Positions 34,289 through 42,926 of a stretch of 64,000 nucleotides of DNA are shown here, one piece after another (position 1 is the first letter of the stretch; each line of letters starts with the position of its first letter). Location: positions 124,001-188,000 of the forward strand of contig JACKBC010000007.1 in NCBI GenBank assembly GCA_020634755.1, in the 5' to 3' direction. The notes below the pieces were generated by a model. The model did not search any database. It saw only the letters and a list, made by a program, of their open reading frames with translations, and was not told where the DNA came from. The position numbers were made by a program, and so were the translations under genes. Source of the DNA: Caldilineaceae bacterium (lineage in GTDB: Bacteria; Chloroflexota; Anaerolineae; Caldilineales; Caldilineaceae).

Positions 34289-34510
34289 ATGTTTCACATA
34301 AATGAGGCTGGTTGGGATCGCATTGCGCGCGTGGTGTTGGGGCTGGTTATGCTCTATCTTGGTTGGAGTGGCGCCGTGACAGGCGGATTGGGTATTTTTC
34401 TGCAATATGTGGGCTTTGTGCCGCTGTTGACCGGCCTGGCTGGTTGGTGTCCCTTATACTCAATTTTCGGGGTGAGCAGTTGTCCGGTGGCGCCCAAAGC
34501 CAAAGCCTGA
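34289..34510 (+). CDS. DUF2892 (YgaP-type) small membrane protein
   Basis: The 73-residue protein reads MFHINEAGWDRIARVVLGLV, then two hydrophobic helices (VMLYLGWSG..., and GIFLQYVGFVPLLTGLAGW) and the closing WCPLYSIFGVSSCP. That is the DUF2892 pattern with its conserved N-terminal D-R-..R and C-P-x-Y. In YgaP this domain anchors a rhodanese; here it stands alone. AAAGGAG (34276-34282) precedes ATG 34289. The Cys residues in the last loop suggest a link to sulfur or redox metabolism, in keeping with the upstream Crp-type gene. Confidence 0.85.
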   Translation: MFHINEAGWDRIARVVLGLVMLYLGWSGAVTGGLGIFLQYVGFVPLLTGLAGWCPLYSIFGVSSCPVAPKAKA

Positions 34511-34521
34511 TTGGCGGCAAT

Positions 34522-34576
34522 ATATAGATACGATACTTCACAATATAGATACTATACTTCATAGATACGATACTTC
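34522..34576. repeat. Three direct repeats, core ATAGATACKATACTTC
   Basis: The 16-base core appears at 34524-34539, 34545-34560 and 34561-34576, separated by 5 and 0 bases. It lies directly between the DUF2892 stop and its terminator hairpin. Arose probably by slippage; no function is evident. Confidence 0.75.
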
Positions 34577-34580
34577 ACAT

Positions 34581-34624
34581 AAAAGTGGTGCAGATGAACA
34601 TTCATCCGCACCGCTTTTATTTTT
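34581..34624 (+). terminator. Intrinsic terminator downstream of the DUF2892 gene
   Basis: AAAAGTGGTGCAGATGAA (34581-34598) pairs with TTCATCCGCACCGCTTTT (34602-34619) with two internal mismatches and a tiny loop, followed by ATTTTT. Strong, potentially bidirectional because of the flanking A and T tracts. Confidence 0.85.
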
Positions 34625-34775
34625 CCCGCATAAATCGCCTGCCAAAGTCATCAGGCGCCCTCTTTTGACAGCGGATTTCCCAATATTCCCCAACCCCGGC
34701 ACGGCGTGACAAAGCCGCTCTTTCGCGTTACAATGCAAAAGCATATACCCACTTTCTGCAAAGGACGTCCACTCT

Positions 34776-36077
34776 ATGGCTACTGTACAAGCGCGCGCCG
34801 AAGATGCTTCGCCGGTGGGCTATGGCGAATTGGTGCGCCAGAATGACAACTTCCGCAATCTCTGGTTTGGCCAGATCATCAGCCTGCTGGGCGATTGGTT
34901 CAACCTGATCGCCTCCGCCGCCCTCATTGGCCAGCTGACTGAATCGGGGCTGGCGGTAGGGTCGCTCTTTGTGGTGCGCATGTTGGCGCCGTTTCTGATC
35001 AGCCCCATTGCCGGCGTGGTGGCGGACCGCTACAACCGCAAGTGGATTTTGCTCACTACCGATTTGGTGCGCGCCGTGGTTGTGTTCGGCTTTTTGTTTG
35101 TGCGCCAAGCCGATGATCTATGGCTGCTCTATACGCTGACTGCCATTCAGCTGGGCATTAGCGGCTTTTTCTTTCCCGCCCGCAACGCGATTTTGCCCGA
35201 CATTGTCTCGCCGCGGGAATTGGGCGCAGCCAATGCGCTCAGTTCGGCCACCTGGTCAGTTATGTTGGCGCTGGGGGCGGCGCTCGGGGGGCTCGTCTCT
35301 GGCGCCTGGGGCATTCGCCCGGCGTTTGTCATCGATGGGATCACGTTTTTTGCCTCGGCCTGGTTTATTTGGCACATTAGGCTGGCGCCGCGTACGGAAT
35401 TGAGCGCAGCGGAAAAAACGCTGGGCGCCGCTTTGCGCCAGTATGTGGATGGGCTGCGCTATCTGGGGCAGCATGTGGATGTGCTGCTCATTACGCTGCA
35501 CAAAGCGGTCAATTCGCTGATTCTCTCCTCTGGCTTCCAGGTGATTCAAGTGGCCATTGCGCAACACGTGTTTACCTATGGCGAAGGCGGCGGTATTAGC
35601 TTGGGGCTTATGTTTGCGCTAGCCGGCGTGGGCACGGGTATTGGACCGATTGTGGCGCGTTATTTTAGCGGTGATGACAACAAACGGCTGCGCTGGTTTA
35701 TTGCGCTGGGGTATATCATTGGCGGGCTGGGCTTGCTCTTTACGGCGCCGCTGCCCAACTTTGCCACTGTGCTGATTGGCACGGCGTTGCGCGGCATTGG
35801 CGGCGGCATTATTTGGGTGTTCTCCACTCAATTGCTCATGCAGCTCGTGCCGGGCCATGTGCGCGGCCGCGTTTTTGCCACAGAGTTTGCCTTTTTCAAC
35901 CTGGCGAGTGCGGCCGCCGCCGCGGTTATCGGCGGTGCGCTCGATTCGTCGCTGGGGCTCAGCACCATTATCTGGTGGATGGCGGCCTTCAGCATTGTGC
36001 CCACCGTGCTGTGGACGGCTTGGTTAGTGGGCGGTCAGCGGGATGTGCCAGAGCAAGCAGCCCAGGTGGCGGATTGA
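34776..36077 (+). CDS. MFS transporter (MFS_3 / EntS-like exporter)
   Basis: The 433-residue product has about twelve membrane helices. The N-terminus FRNLWFGQIISLLGDWFNLIA and the loop ADRYNRKWILLTTDLVRAVVV (the MFS D-R-x-x-R motif between helices 2 and 3) match the MFS_3 group of putative exporters, which includes the enterobactin exporter EntS. The second half starts near residue 225. ATG 34776 is preceded by AAAGGAC. The substrate is unknown. It stands alone between a terminator and a gap containing an internal palindromic stretch, so it is probably monocistronic. Confidence 0.82.
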   Translation: MATVQARAEDASPVGYGELVRQNDNFRNLWFGQIISLLGDWFNLIASAALIGQLTESGLAVGSLFVVRMLAPFLISPIAGVVADRYNRKWILLTTDLVRAVVVFGFLFVRQADDLWLLYTLTAIQLGISGFFFPARNAILPDIVSPRELGAANALSSATWSVMLALGAALGGLVSGAWGIRPAFVIDGITFFASAWFIWHIRLAPRTELSAAEKTLGAALRQYVDGLRYLGQHVDVLLITLHKAVNSLILSSGFQVIQVAIAQHVFTYGEGGGISLGLMFALAGVGTGIGPIVARYFSGDDNKRLRWFIALGYIIGGLGLLFTAPLPNFATVLIGTALRGIGGGIIWVFSTQLLMQLVPGHVRGRVFATEFAFFNLASAAAAAVIGGALDSSLGLSTIIWWMAAFSIVPTVLWTAWLVGGQRDVPEQAAQVAD

Positions 36078-36361
36078 GCGGCCGCATAGTGCGTAGTGCG
36101 TGAACCGGGCTTGCGGCTTGCGGGGTGCAACAGGCGTAAACGCAGAGCGGATATCGCGATCCGCCGTGTCTCGTCAACGGGTGGAGTCGTCTCGTTACTG
36201 GGGAGGCGGCGGTTTGGAAAACCGCCCTACGCATTGTGCATCTCGCGACCCTTTCATCGCCTAAACCGGTACACGCAATAGGCGCCACGCAACAACTCAA
36301 CCAGTCCAGAAACTTTTTTACCAGATTAACGCAATCCATCACAACCCCAAAGGAGCCAACC

Positions 36362-37261
36362 TTGCTAACCGAAGTGCGTTGGGAGCGCATGTTCCCGGAT
36401 CAACTGGAGATGGCGCTGGCGGCCTGTCCGCTTGTGTACTTACCATATGGCCTCTGCGAGCCGCACGGGCCGCAAAACGCGGTGGGGCTGGATGCGCTCA
36501 AGGCGCACGCCATCTGTTGCGCGGCGGCGCAGACGCATGGCGGCCTTGTGGCGCCACCTGACTATTGGCACATCCACGAAATTGGGCTGTACGCCTCGTG
36601 GGCGGCCGAGCGCGTGGGGGAAGTGCGTTCGTGGCTCAGCGCCATGCCGCCGTGGCAGCATTTCAAAAATGTCTGCTATCATCTGCGGGCGGTGGATGCG
36701 CTGGGCTTTCACGCGGCCATATTGGTGACCGGCCACTATGGACCCAATTGGGAAGATTTGAAGACGCTGCTGAGTATCTTGCAGCCGCACTTTGCCACGC
36801 GGCTGTATGGCCTGCCCGATTTTGAAGCCAATCAGCCTGGCTTTGATAATGACGGCCAATCGGGTGGTGACCACGCGGGCAAAGTGGAAACGTCGCTGCT
36901 GTGGGCGCTGGAGCCGCAGTGCGTGGATATGTCGCGCATGCCGGTGGATGAAACGGGCGCGCCCCATTTTGCCATGGGGCCAGATGCTGACCAGTCCGAC
37001 CGCCGGGTGGGTGAGCGCATGGCCGCCGACGAAGTGCGCTGGTTGGGGCAAAAAGCAGCAGACTTATTGGCCCAATATGCCGAAAATCCACCGGCCGCAC
37101 GCCAACCGCTTACCTTTATGGACATAGAGCGCATCTGGGCACAGGAAGTGATGCCGGTGCTGCCCAGCTTTAAAACCATGAACTATCTGGAGCGCACGCC
37201 GCCGCCGGCAGATTCAGTGTGGCGGGTGAATTACGCGATTCCGGGCGTGGGGACGTATTGA
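36362..37261 (+). CDS. Creatininase-family amidohydrolase
   Basis: The product of about 299 residues matches the creatininase superfamily. PYGLCEPHGPQNAVGLDALKA holds the metal ligands Glu and His and an Asp, VTGHYGPNWE corresponds to the GHGGN-type block, and DHAGKVETSLLWALEP is the closing E-T-S motif. The metal-binding Glu-His-Asp-His-Glu set seems complete. The family hydrolyses cyclic or linear amides (creatinine, formamidopyrimidine, peptides in cofactor maturation). I chose TTG 36362 because AAAGGAG stands at 36349-36355 and the protein begins just before conserved sequence; the GTG at 36236 would add 42 unconserved residues. The motif variation GHYGPN means the substrate is probably not creatinine. 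Confidence 0.75.
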   Translation: MLTEVRWERMFPDQLEMALAACPLVYLPYGLCEPHGPQNAVGLDALKAHAICCAAAQTHGGLVAPPDYWHIHEIGLYASWAAERVGEVRSWLSAMPPWQHFKNVCYHLRAVDALGFHAAILVTGHYGPNWEDLKTLLSILQPHFATRLYGLPDFEANQPGFDNDGQSGGDHAGKVETSLLWALEPQCVDMSRMPVDETGAPHFAMGPDADQSDRRVGERMAADEVRWLGQKAADLLAQYAENPPAARQPLTFMDIERIWAQEVMPVLPSFKTMNYLERTPPPADSVWRVNYAIPGVGTY

Positions 37262-37263
37262 GT

Positions 37264-37400
37264 GTTGCGTGGTGCGTATTGCGTGTACTAGTTTACTTTA
37301 TGAAGGGGCGGCGAGGAACAACATGCGCTTGCCGCTGAATTTGCAAGCCGCCCCACCAGTTCCAAATCCGGTTCACGCAACACGCAATACGCATCACGTT
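37264..37400. repeat. Inverted GCGTATT/AATACGC repeats between creatininase and methyltransferase genes
   Basis: The text GTGCGTATTGCGTG near 37270-37284 is mirrored by CACGCAACACGCAATACGC at 37376-37394 on the opposite strand. Similar GTGCGTAGTGCGTG text occurs at 36088-36102 after the MFS gene. These are short-unit intergenic repeats of no evident function. No gene lies in this interval. Confidence 0.55.
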
Positions 37401-37440
37401 TTTCCACGAGAGTGGCTTGCTACCAAACCAGGCACAAACC

Positions 37441-38292
37441 ATGCAGCTTATTGACATTATTAACCGCGACCCTAATCCCGCCCCCTGGGCCGAGGGCGAC
37501 AACATTCCTTGGCATGAACCGGAATTTAGCCGGCGCATGTTGACCGAACATTTGACGCAGGCGCACAACGCGGCCAGCCGCCGTTTTGAGATTATTGATG
37601 CGCACGTTCTGTGGATGCATACGGAGCTGCTCCACGAAACAGCATCTAGCGTGCTGGATTTGGGCTGTGGACCGGGGTTATACAGCCACCGGCTGGCGCG
37701 GCTGGGACATGGCTGTGTGGGCATCGACTTTAGCCCGGCATCGATTGCGTACGCTCGCCAAACCGCGCAGCAGGAGGGGCTGGATTGTACCTTTGTGCTG
37801 GCCGATTTGCGGCAGGCTGAGTTTGGAACCAACTTTGATTTGGTTACGCTGATTTATGGCGAGCTAAACATCTTCCGGCCCGCCCACGCGCGGCAGCTGC
37901 TGCGTAAAATGCAGCACGCGCTTAGGCCCGGCGGCCTGCTGTTGCTGGAGCCGCATACCTACACTGCTGTGCGCAATTTTGGGCGTGCGCCGGCGCACTG
38001 GTCAACATCGGCCAGCGGGCTCTTTGGCGAAGAGCCGCATCTCGTGCTCACTGAAAGCGTGTGGCAGCCCGATACGCAGACCACGACGCGTCGTCACTAT
38101 GTGGTGGAGGCGGAGAGCGGTCGCGTCACGCGCTATGCGCAAACGTTCCAGGCCTATACCGTGGCTGACTATCGCGCTTTGCTGACCGACTGTGGTTTGC
38201 GGGTTGTTGATATTTTACCGGCGCTGGGGGGCATGCCGTCAGGTCTGCAACCCGACCTGTTTGCCATTGTGGCCACAGTGGATAAAAGCTGA
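37441..38292 (+). CDS. Class I SAM-dependent methyltransferase
   Basis: The 283-residue product has motif I VLDLGCGPGLYSHRL near residue 70, the acidic motif II in CVGIDFSP, a motif III region DLRQAEFGTNFDLVTLIYGE, and LRPGGLLLLEPH at the following strand. The C-terminal domain (residues 170-280) is an all-beta insertion seen in ubiquinone/menaquinone- and toxin-type methyltransferases. Soluble. ATG 37441 begins MQLIDIINRDPNPAPW; an in-frame TTG at 37417 adds eight unconserved residues. Substrate unknown. Its 3' flank is an unusual repeat-rich intergenic region. Confidence 0.8.
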   Translation: MQLIDIINRDPNPAPWAEGDNIPWHEPEFSRRMLTEHLTQAHNAASRRFEIIDAHVLWMHTELLHETASSVLDLGCGPGLYSHRLARLGHGCVGIDFSPASIAYARQTAQQEGLDCTFVLADLRQAEFGTNFDLVTLIYGELNIFRPAHARQLLRKMQHALRPGGLLLLEPHTYTAVRNFGRAPAHWSTSASGLFGEEPHLVLTESVWQPDTQTTTRRHYVVEAESGRVTRYAQTFQAYTVADYRALLTDCGLRVVDILPALGGMPSGLQPDLFAIVATVDKS

Positions 38293-38306
38293 GTATAAGT
38301 GCTGTA

Positions 38307-38724
38307 GTCGAGTAGAGCCGGCTAGCGTGCGTTGCACTGCCCAGCAGAGCATCCGTACAACAGCCACTGGCGCGGGGAGTGCGTCGCACGCGAGTCAACA
38401 AAAGGAAAAGTTGCCTCGTCACCCTTGCCAGGGTCATGGCAAACCTTAAACAAGCAGGGTTAATACCCGCGGCTGACACGGCAAAGCGGTCTCGACCGCT
38501 TGCCGTGTTAGCCGCCGCGGCGGCTTTTCATTGTGAGCGGCCGGATTTATCCGTTGCGATTACGAAGTTCGCGATGGCCTCGTCACCCTTGCCGCTTTCT
38601 CTTGCCAATCTACAGGCGCCGCGTAAGTTGCGTGAGTTAGGTGGGGGGTGTGCATAATTCGATACTCGAGTGCAGCATGTCTCGTAAACCCGCGTGCGAC
38701 GCACGCTAATCGCCTTTGCTCGAC
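38307..38724. repeat. Intergenic segment bounded by 31-bp imperfect inverted repeats and containing strong hairpins
   Basis: A left arm at 38307-38337 and the right arm at 38693-38724 match on opposite strands at about 25 of 31 positions, sharing TAGCGTGCGT and GTCGAG. Inside are a 19-bp stem (38472-38490 with 38496-38514; CACGGCAAGCGGT-like arms), a perfect 16-bp palindrome AGCCGCCGCGGCGGCT at 38511-38526 followed by TTTTC (a likely terminator), and a direct repeat CCTCGTCACCCTTGCC at 38415 and 38578. No gene is supported in the 457-bp gap. The arms at both ends suggest a small non-autonomous element, but no target-site duplication was found. Confidence 0.55.
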
Positions 38725-38749
38725 TGAAACATTTATGCACACTCCTCAG

Positions 38750-39430
38750 TTAGCGGGGCGCTTGCTGCCACGCTGCAAGCCGCGCGTGGATGGTTTGCGC
38801 GGCCTGCACCGCAAAGTCGACTACGGCCTCATAGGTAATGTGTGCCGGTTCCGTGTGGGGATCGTTCTGCGGGTCATCATACCAGTGCAGCGTGCGCTGG
38901 CGCCACGCCTCCACCTCTTGGGCGCTCAGCAGATCCTCGGCGCCCACCGCGGTTGCCGCGGCCAAACGCTGCCAGATTTGCGGACGCCACGCCATGCGTC
39001 GATAGAGAAAAATGTCGACCTGATCGGCTTCGCGATAATAAAGCTGGGCGACTTCCTCTTGCGCCAGCTGGCTCACCCGCTCTCGAAATGGCCGAAAAAG
39101 CAGATTGAGCCACAGCCGATCCGCCAGGACGTGAGCGGCATAGCCTTCCACAAAACCGGGCAAGACCTCTTCCGTAAAATCAGTCATTTGCTGCTTCGCC
39201 CACTGCCGGCGCAGAAACGCACGCACCAGTTCCCAATATTCCGCATCGGTCGTCTGGCTATGCGGCTTGGTGAGCAGATGGGTGCGATTTTTATCGGAGC
39301 GGTCGGTGTTGGGGCGGGCGTGGATGGCGTCGGGCGCAATGCTGCCGAGGATAAATGGGGATGATGGGTGGCGGTCGTCCAGCTTGTGCATTTCGACCGC
39401 CACCAGAAAGTGAACCATTGGGAGGGGCAT
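38750..39430 (-). CDS. Zinc-dependent phospholipase C/nuclease-like protein of unknown specificity
   Basis: The 226-residue product begins MPLPMVHFLVAVEMHKLDD, then PFILGSIAPDAIHARPN with further His and Asp residues (HLLTKPHSQ, EGYAAHVLADRLW). This spacing of His and Asp resembles the zinc-dependent phospholipase C / P1-nuclease-like fold, as in uncharacterised Chloroflexota and Firmicutes proteins annotated by that domain. There is no signal peptide, so any phospholipase activity would be cytoplasmic. The start lies ten bases after the stop of the zinc-ribbon gene in the ccm operon, so it is co-transcribed with cytochrome maturation genes without an obvious functional link. Confidence 0.6.
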   Translation of the reverse strand: MPLPMVHFLVAVEMHKLDDRHPSSPFILGSIAPDAIHARPNTDRSDKNRTHLLTKPHSQTTDAEYWELVRAFLRRQWAKQQMTDFTEEVLPGFVEGYAAHVLADRLWLNLLFRPFRERVSQLAQEEVAQLYYREADQVDIFLYRRMAWRPQIWQRLAAATAVGAEDLLSAQEVEAWRQRTLHWYDDPQNDPHTEPAHITYEAVVDFAVQAAQTIHARLAAWQQAPR

Positions 39431-39439
39431 ACCGTATTC

Positions 39440-39970
39440 CTAACTGCCCGCCGCCACCTTGAGCGCTGCGCCACACTTGGCGCAGAAGCGATCTCCTTCA
39501 TTCACGCGGGCGCCGCACTGACGGCAGAAGCGATCCGTTGTATCCTCAGTTACGTCAGAAACCGCTTTCTTGGGTGATGGTTGCGGCGCTTTGCCATTTT
39601 TATGCGCGGCGTGTACGACGTCACCATCAACCCGACGCAATTTCATGATTTCTTTTTCCAGCGCTTCTTCCAGTTCGGTCACTTCCGGCGCCACTTTGTC
39701 GATCTGGCGCATGAGGCCAATGGCCTGGTGACGCAGGCGCGTGTTGAGCAATTGGAAATCGGCCTGGCTGATCTTGCTGGTGTGCAGATCAAACTCTAGC
39801 TCTTTAATCGATTGCAGCACGGCGTCTTTGCGCTGCACCAACTCGGCCAGCCGGCTCTCATCCAGGTCATCCACCATGACTTTGGCGGAGGGGAAAAAGA
39901 GCGGCCAGACCACAAAAATGAGCACTGGAATTGTAATGAGCAGGGCAATGAGAATTGTGGGCCAAAGCAT
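39440..39970 (-). CDS. Membrane-anchored zinc-ribbon protein in the ccm operon (CcmI-N-like)
   Basis: The 176-residue product has an N-terminal membrane helix (TILIALLITIPVLIFVVWPL), a cytoplasmic coiled-coil-like stretch about residues 45-110 (LVQRKDAVLQSIKELEFDLH, similar to the N-terminal part of CcmI), a Lys/Pro-rich linker, and a C-terminal zinc ribbon CRQCG ... CAKCG. It starts four bases after the ccmF stop. The combination suggests a scaffold or chaperone role in cytochrome c maturation, replacing CcmI, but this is inference from position and the short CcmI-like segment. Confidence 0.65.
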   Translation of the reverse strand: MLWPTILIALLITIPVLIFVVWPLFFPSAKVMVDDLDESRLAELVQRKDAVLQSIKELEFDLHTSKISQADFQLLNTRLRHQAIGLMRQIDKVAPEVTELEEALEKEIMKLRRVDGDVVHAAHKNGKAPQPSPKKAVSDVTEDTTDRFCRQCGARVNEGDRFCAKCGAALKVAAGS

Positions 39971-39974
39971 GAGA

Positions 39975-41969
39975 TTATGCTGCTTCCAGTGTGGGTGAAT
40001 AAACGGCAGCCGCGCTGGGGCGGCGTGACGGATGGGGCCAGATACAGATAAAGGTACCCAAAATCAGCACCAGGCCGCCGATCCACATCCAAACGGTGAG
40101 CGGATTGACAAAGATTGTAAAGGTGGCGCGGTCGCCATTGTCAGACCAACTGTTAATGACAACGTAGAGATCTTCGGTAGGCAACACCTTCAACCCCACT
40201 TCGCTGGTGGGCCGATCCGGCGTTTTGTCATACAGGTTGCGTTGCGGCGTCAGCGAACCGACCACGCGTCCACTCTCGGCGCGTGTAATTGTAAAATCGG
40301 CATGGATTTCAGTGCGGTTGCTCTGGCGAATCGCTTCCAAGCTGTTGTAGGTAAAGACATATCCGGCCAGCTCGGTCCCTTGCCCCTGGTCCAGCGTGAC
40401 GCTGGCCGTGGATTGATAGAACTCGTTGCCGACCACGGCCACGCCGATGAGCACAATGGCCAAATGGACAATGTAGCCGCCATAACGCTGCCCATTGCGG
40501 CGCAGCAAATTATAGAAGGCCACGGGCGGATTTTCACCGCTGGTAATGCGGCGGGCCTGCACCCCGCGCACAAACTCTTGGACAATGGTGACCAGCACAA
40601 AGAAGCAAATGGTCAGCCCCAGCACGGGGATGATGCGCGGCGTCAACATATAAAGCACCACCGCCCCCACCAGCGTGATCAGCAGCGGCCAGGTGAATTG
40701 CTTGCGCAGTCCTTCCATGCTGGTGCGCCGCCAGCCCAATAGCGGCCCCACGCCCATGAGTAAAAGCAGCAGCAAAAAGAGCGGCCCATTTACTTTGTTA
40801 AACCAAGGCGCCGCTACGCTAATGCGCTCGCCGGTGATGATTTCGCTAAACATGGGGAAGAAGGTGCCCCACAGCGTGGCAAAGGCAATTCCGGTAAAGA
40901 GCCAGTTGTTGGCCAAGAAGGCTGCTTCACGGCTGGTAGCCGATTCGATTTCATTGTCGCTGCGCAGCAGAGGTAGGCGGTCAAAGAGCAGCCACAGAAA
41001 ACCAAAGACGTTGAGAATCAAGAAAACGAGGAAAAAGATGCCCACATCACTCTGGGCAAAGCTGTGCACGCTGTTGATAATGCCGCTGCGCGTGGTAAAG
41101 GTGCCCAGGATCACCAGGAAATAGGTGAGCCAGATCAGCACAATGTTCCACACTTTGAGGATGCCGCGCCGCTCTTGAATCAAAATGCTGTGCAAAAAGC
41201 CGGTAGCGGTGAGCCAGGGCAAAAAGCTGGCATTTTCCACCGGATCCCATGCCCAGTAGCCGCCCCAGCCCAGCTCCATATAGGCCCACTGGCTGCCCAT
41301 GAGGATGCCGGCGGATAAGAAGACCCAGGGCACCAGCGTCCAGCGCCGCACAATGCGCACCCATTCCACGCCCAGCTTTTTGCTCATGAGCGCGGCCACG
41401 GCAAAGGCAAAGGGAATAGTCATACCCACATAGCCCAGGTAGAGCATAACGGGGTGGATCACCATCCAGTAATTCTGCAACAGCGGCTCCAGCCCTTGGC
41501 CATCGGCGGGAATGACGCCCAGCTGTTCAAATGGGTTGACCGCAAAGACGAGTAGGACCAAAAAGAAGGTGCTGGTGGCCAACATGACGCTGTTGACGTA
41601 GGGCATGAGCGCCGTATATTGGCGACGATATGCGGTAACGAGCGCCACGCTAAAAATGCTCAGAATCAGCGTCCAAAAGAGCAGGCTGCCGGCCTGGCCA
41701 CCCCACAGCGCAGCAAATTTATAAAACGTGGGCAACGCTCTTTCCGAGTGTCCCCACACATATTTAACCTGAAATTTATCGGTGAGCAACGCGTACCACA
41801 GAATGATCGCCGCCATACCCACCAATGCGGCCACCGCGTACACAGCATGAAAACTGCTATCTATCAGCGCTACATGACGTCGCTGTCCACCGACAAAGCC
41901 GGTGATAATACCAAACACCGCCAGAATAAGCGCTGCAACCAATAAGATGTATCCAATATCGAAAATCAT
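39975..41969 (-). CDS. ccmF: Heme lyase subunit CcmF/NrfE
   Basis: The 664-residue product has about fifteen membrane helices and the heme-handling WWD signature, WGGYWAWDPVENASFLPW near residue 225, characteristic of CcmF/NrfE/CcsA. Additional conserved stretches are FTTRSGIINSVHSFAQS and the long periplasmic C-terminal domain (GDRATFTIFVNPLTVWMWIGG). CcmF works with CcmH to attach heme covalently to apocytochrome c outside the cytoplasmic membrane. I chose ATG 41969 (GTGGAG six to seven bases upstream) rather than the ATG at 42011, which adds an unconserved leader. Downstream partners are the zinc-ribbon and phospholipase-like genes. Confidence 0.93.
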   Translation of the reverse strand: MIFDIGYILLVAALILAVFGIITGFVGGQRRHVALIDSSFHAVYAVAALVGMAAIILWYALLTDKFQVKYVWGHSERALPTFYKFAALWGGQAGSLLFWTLILSIFSVALVTAYRRQYTALMPYVNSVMLATSTFFLVLLVFAVNPFEQLGVIPADGQGLEPLLQNYWMVIHPVMLYLGYVGMTIPFAFAVAALMSKKLGVEWVRIVRRWTLVPWVFLSAGILMGSQWAYMELGWGGYWAWDPVENASFLPWLTATGFLHSILIQERRGILKVWNIVLIWLTYFLVILGTFTTRSGIINSVHSFAQSDVGIFFLVFLILNVFGFLWLLFDRLPLLRSDNEIESATSREAAFLANNWLFTGIAFATLWGTFFPMFSEIITGERISVAAPWFNKVNGPLFLLLLLLMGVGPLLGWRRTSMEGLRKQFTWPLLITLVGAVVLYMLTPRIIPVLGLTICFFVLVTIVQEFVRGVQARRITSGENPPVAFYNLLRRNGQRYGGYIVHLAIVLIGVAVVGNEFYQSTASVTLDQGQGTELAGYVFTYNSLEAIRQSNRTEIHADFTITRAESGRVVGSLTPQRNLYDKTPDRPTSEVGLKVLPTEDLYVVINSWSDNGDRATFTIFVNPLTVWMWIGGLVLILGTFICIWPHPSRRPSAAAVYSPTLEAA

Positions 41970-42004
41970 AGTTTGCTCCACGTTAAAAGGTCGGTTGACC
42001 AAAA

Positions 42005-42098
42005 CCATCACGACTTACGCAGCATTAGTGGTTGACTAACAGAGAACCGCATGGCTGACCTGACAATTTCCCCTCGCGGCTTGCGTAAGCCGTGATGA
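42005..42098. repeat. Inverted repeat CATCACGACTTACGCA, related to the 27-bp repeat
   Basis: CATCACGACTTACGCA at 42005-42020 is complementary, 15 of 16, to TGCGTAAGCCGTGATG at 42081-42096. The core GGCTTGCGTAAG (42078-42089) is shared with the 27-bp repeat at 8878 and 63000. The 60-base interior holds no gene. It sits upstream of ccmF, between it and 84-bp repeat copy f, and might be the terminal pair of a decayed mobile element. Confidence 0.6.
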
Positions 42099-42208
42099 GA
42101 TTCGTTGATTGTTCAAGTGGTCATATGGTTATGATAGACCGAAAATAGAGTGCAAGAACGGAAAGAAAAATAGGGGCAAGGGAGCCGATAACCCCGATTT
42201 CCCTTTAT

Positions 42209-42292
42209 CAGTATACTGCAACGGCGTTGGCGGTATAGACGTCGGTCTCGATTGGTGAATCCGACCCCGTCTCTTGCCATTGCGATCTACTG
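42209..42292 (+). repeat. 84-bp intergenic repeat, copy f
   Basis: Full-length copy with intact CAGTA/TACTG ends and GTCGG/CCGAC central stem. It lies one base beyond the stop codon of the thioredoxin-like gene (stop at 42294-42296) and upstream of ccmF, so it would be transcribed within the ccm operon. Confidence 0.88.
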
Positions 42293-42293
42293 T

Positions 42294-42926
42294 TTATGGT
42301 CGAATGGCGTCCAGACGCTGGTTGAGTACGGCCTCGCTCTGGATCGGACCAATCACGGTAAAATCAATTTCGCCATTGGGCGTGATGAAAAAAGTCTCTG
42401 GTACTCCATTGATGCGATAGCGGCGGGCAATGGCGCTTTGCAAATCGGGACCATTGGGATAGGTAATGCCATATTCTTCTAAATAGGCCAGGGCGGCATA
42501 TTCCTGATCCAGATAGTCCAGGCCCAAAAAGACAATGTTATTGTCGCGTTCCCGCTGCGCCACTTCTTGCAGCAACGCTGCTTCGGCGCGACACGGATCG
42601 CACCAGCTTGCCCAAAAGTTGAGAACCACGCCTTTGCCCTTGAGATCGGCCAGGCGGATGGTTTCGCCATCGAAGGTCGTAAATTCAAAATCGGGGGCCA
42701 CGCCCGCCGCCCGCTGCTCCGATGTGTTCTGCCGCATGAGAGCAATGGCCAAAATGGCCACAAAGGTCAGCAGCACCATCATAATGAGCAGACGCATCCA
42801 CGCCGGCCAGGTATTGGTGGGCGCCGCTACCGGCTCTTGAATTTCGCCGGGCGGATCATCGGCGCCTCTGCGCCCAGTGGGCAGCGCCGCCGGCGGGGCG
42901 GCTGAAGCAAGATTTTCATTATTCAT
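42294..42926 (-). CDS. Thioredoxin-like CcmG/ResA/TlpA protein
   Basis: The 210-residue product has a cytoplasmic Pro-rich N-terminus, one membrane helix about residues 45-65 (WMRLLIMMVLLTFVAILAIAL), and an exported thioredoxin domain with the active site W108-C109-D110-P111-C112 and the cis-Pro segment GVPETFFI. This is the family (CcmG, ResA, DsbE) that reduces apocytochrome c cysteines before heme attachment. ATG 42926 overlaps the ccmH stop by eight bases, implying translational coupling; GAGGA at 42936-42940 is the binding site. Location between ccmH and ccmF supports the role. Confidence 0.9.
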   Translation of the reverse strand: MNNENLASAAPPAALPTGRRGADDPPGEIQEPVAAPTNTWPAWMRLLIMMVLLTFVAILAIALMRQNTSEQRAAGVAPDFEFTTFDGETIRLADLKGKGVVLNFWASWCDPCRAEAALLQEVAQRERDNNIVFLGLDYLDQEYAALAYLEEYGITYPNGPDLQSAIARRYRINGVPETFFITPNGEIDFTVIGPIQSEAVLNQRLDAIRP

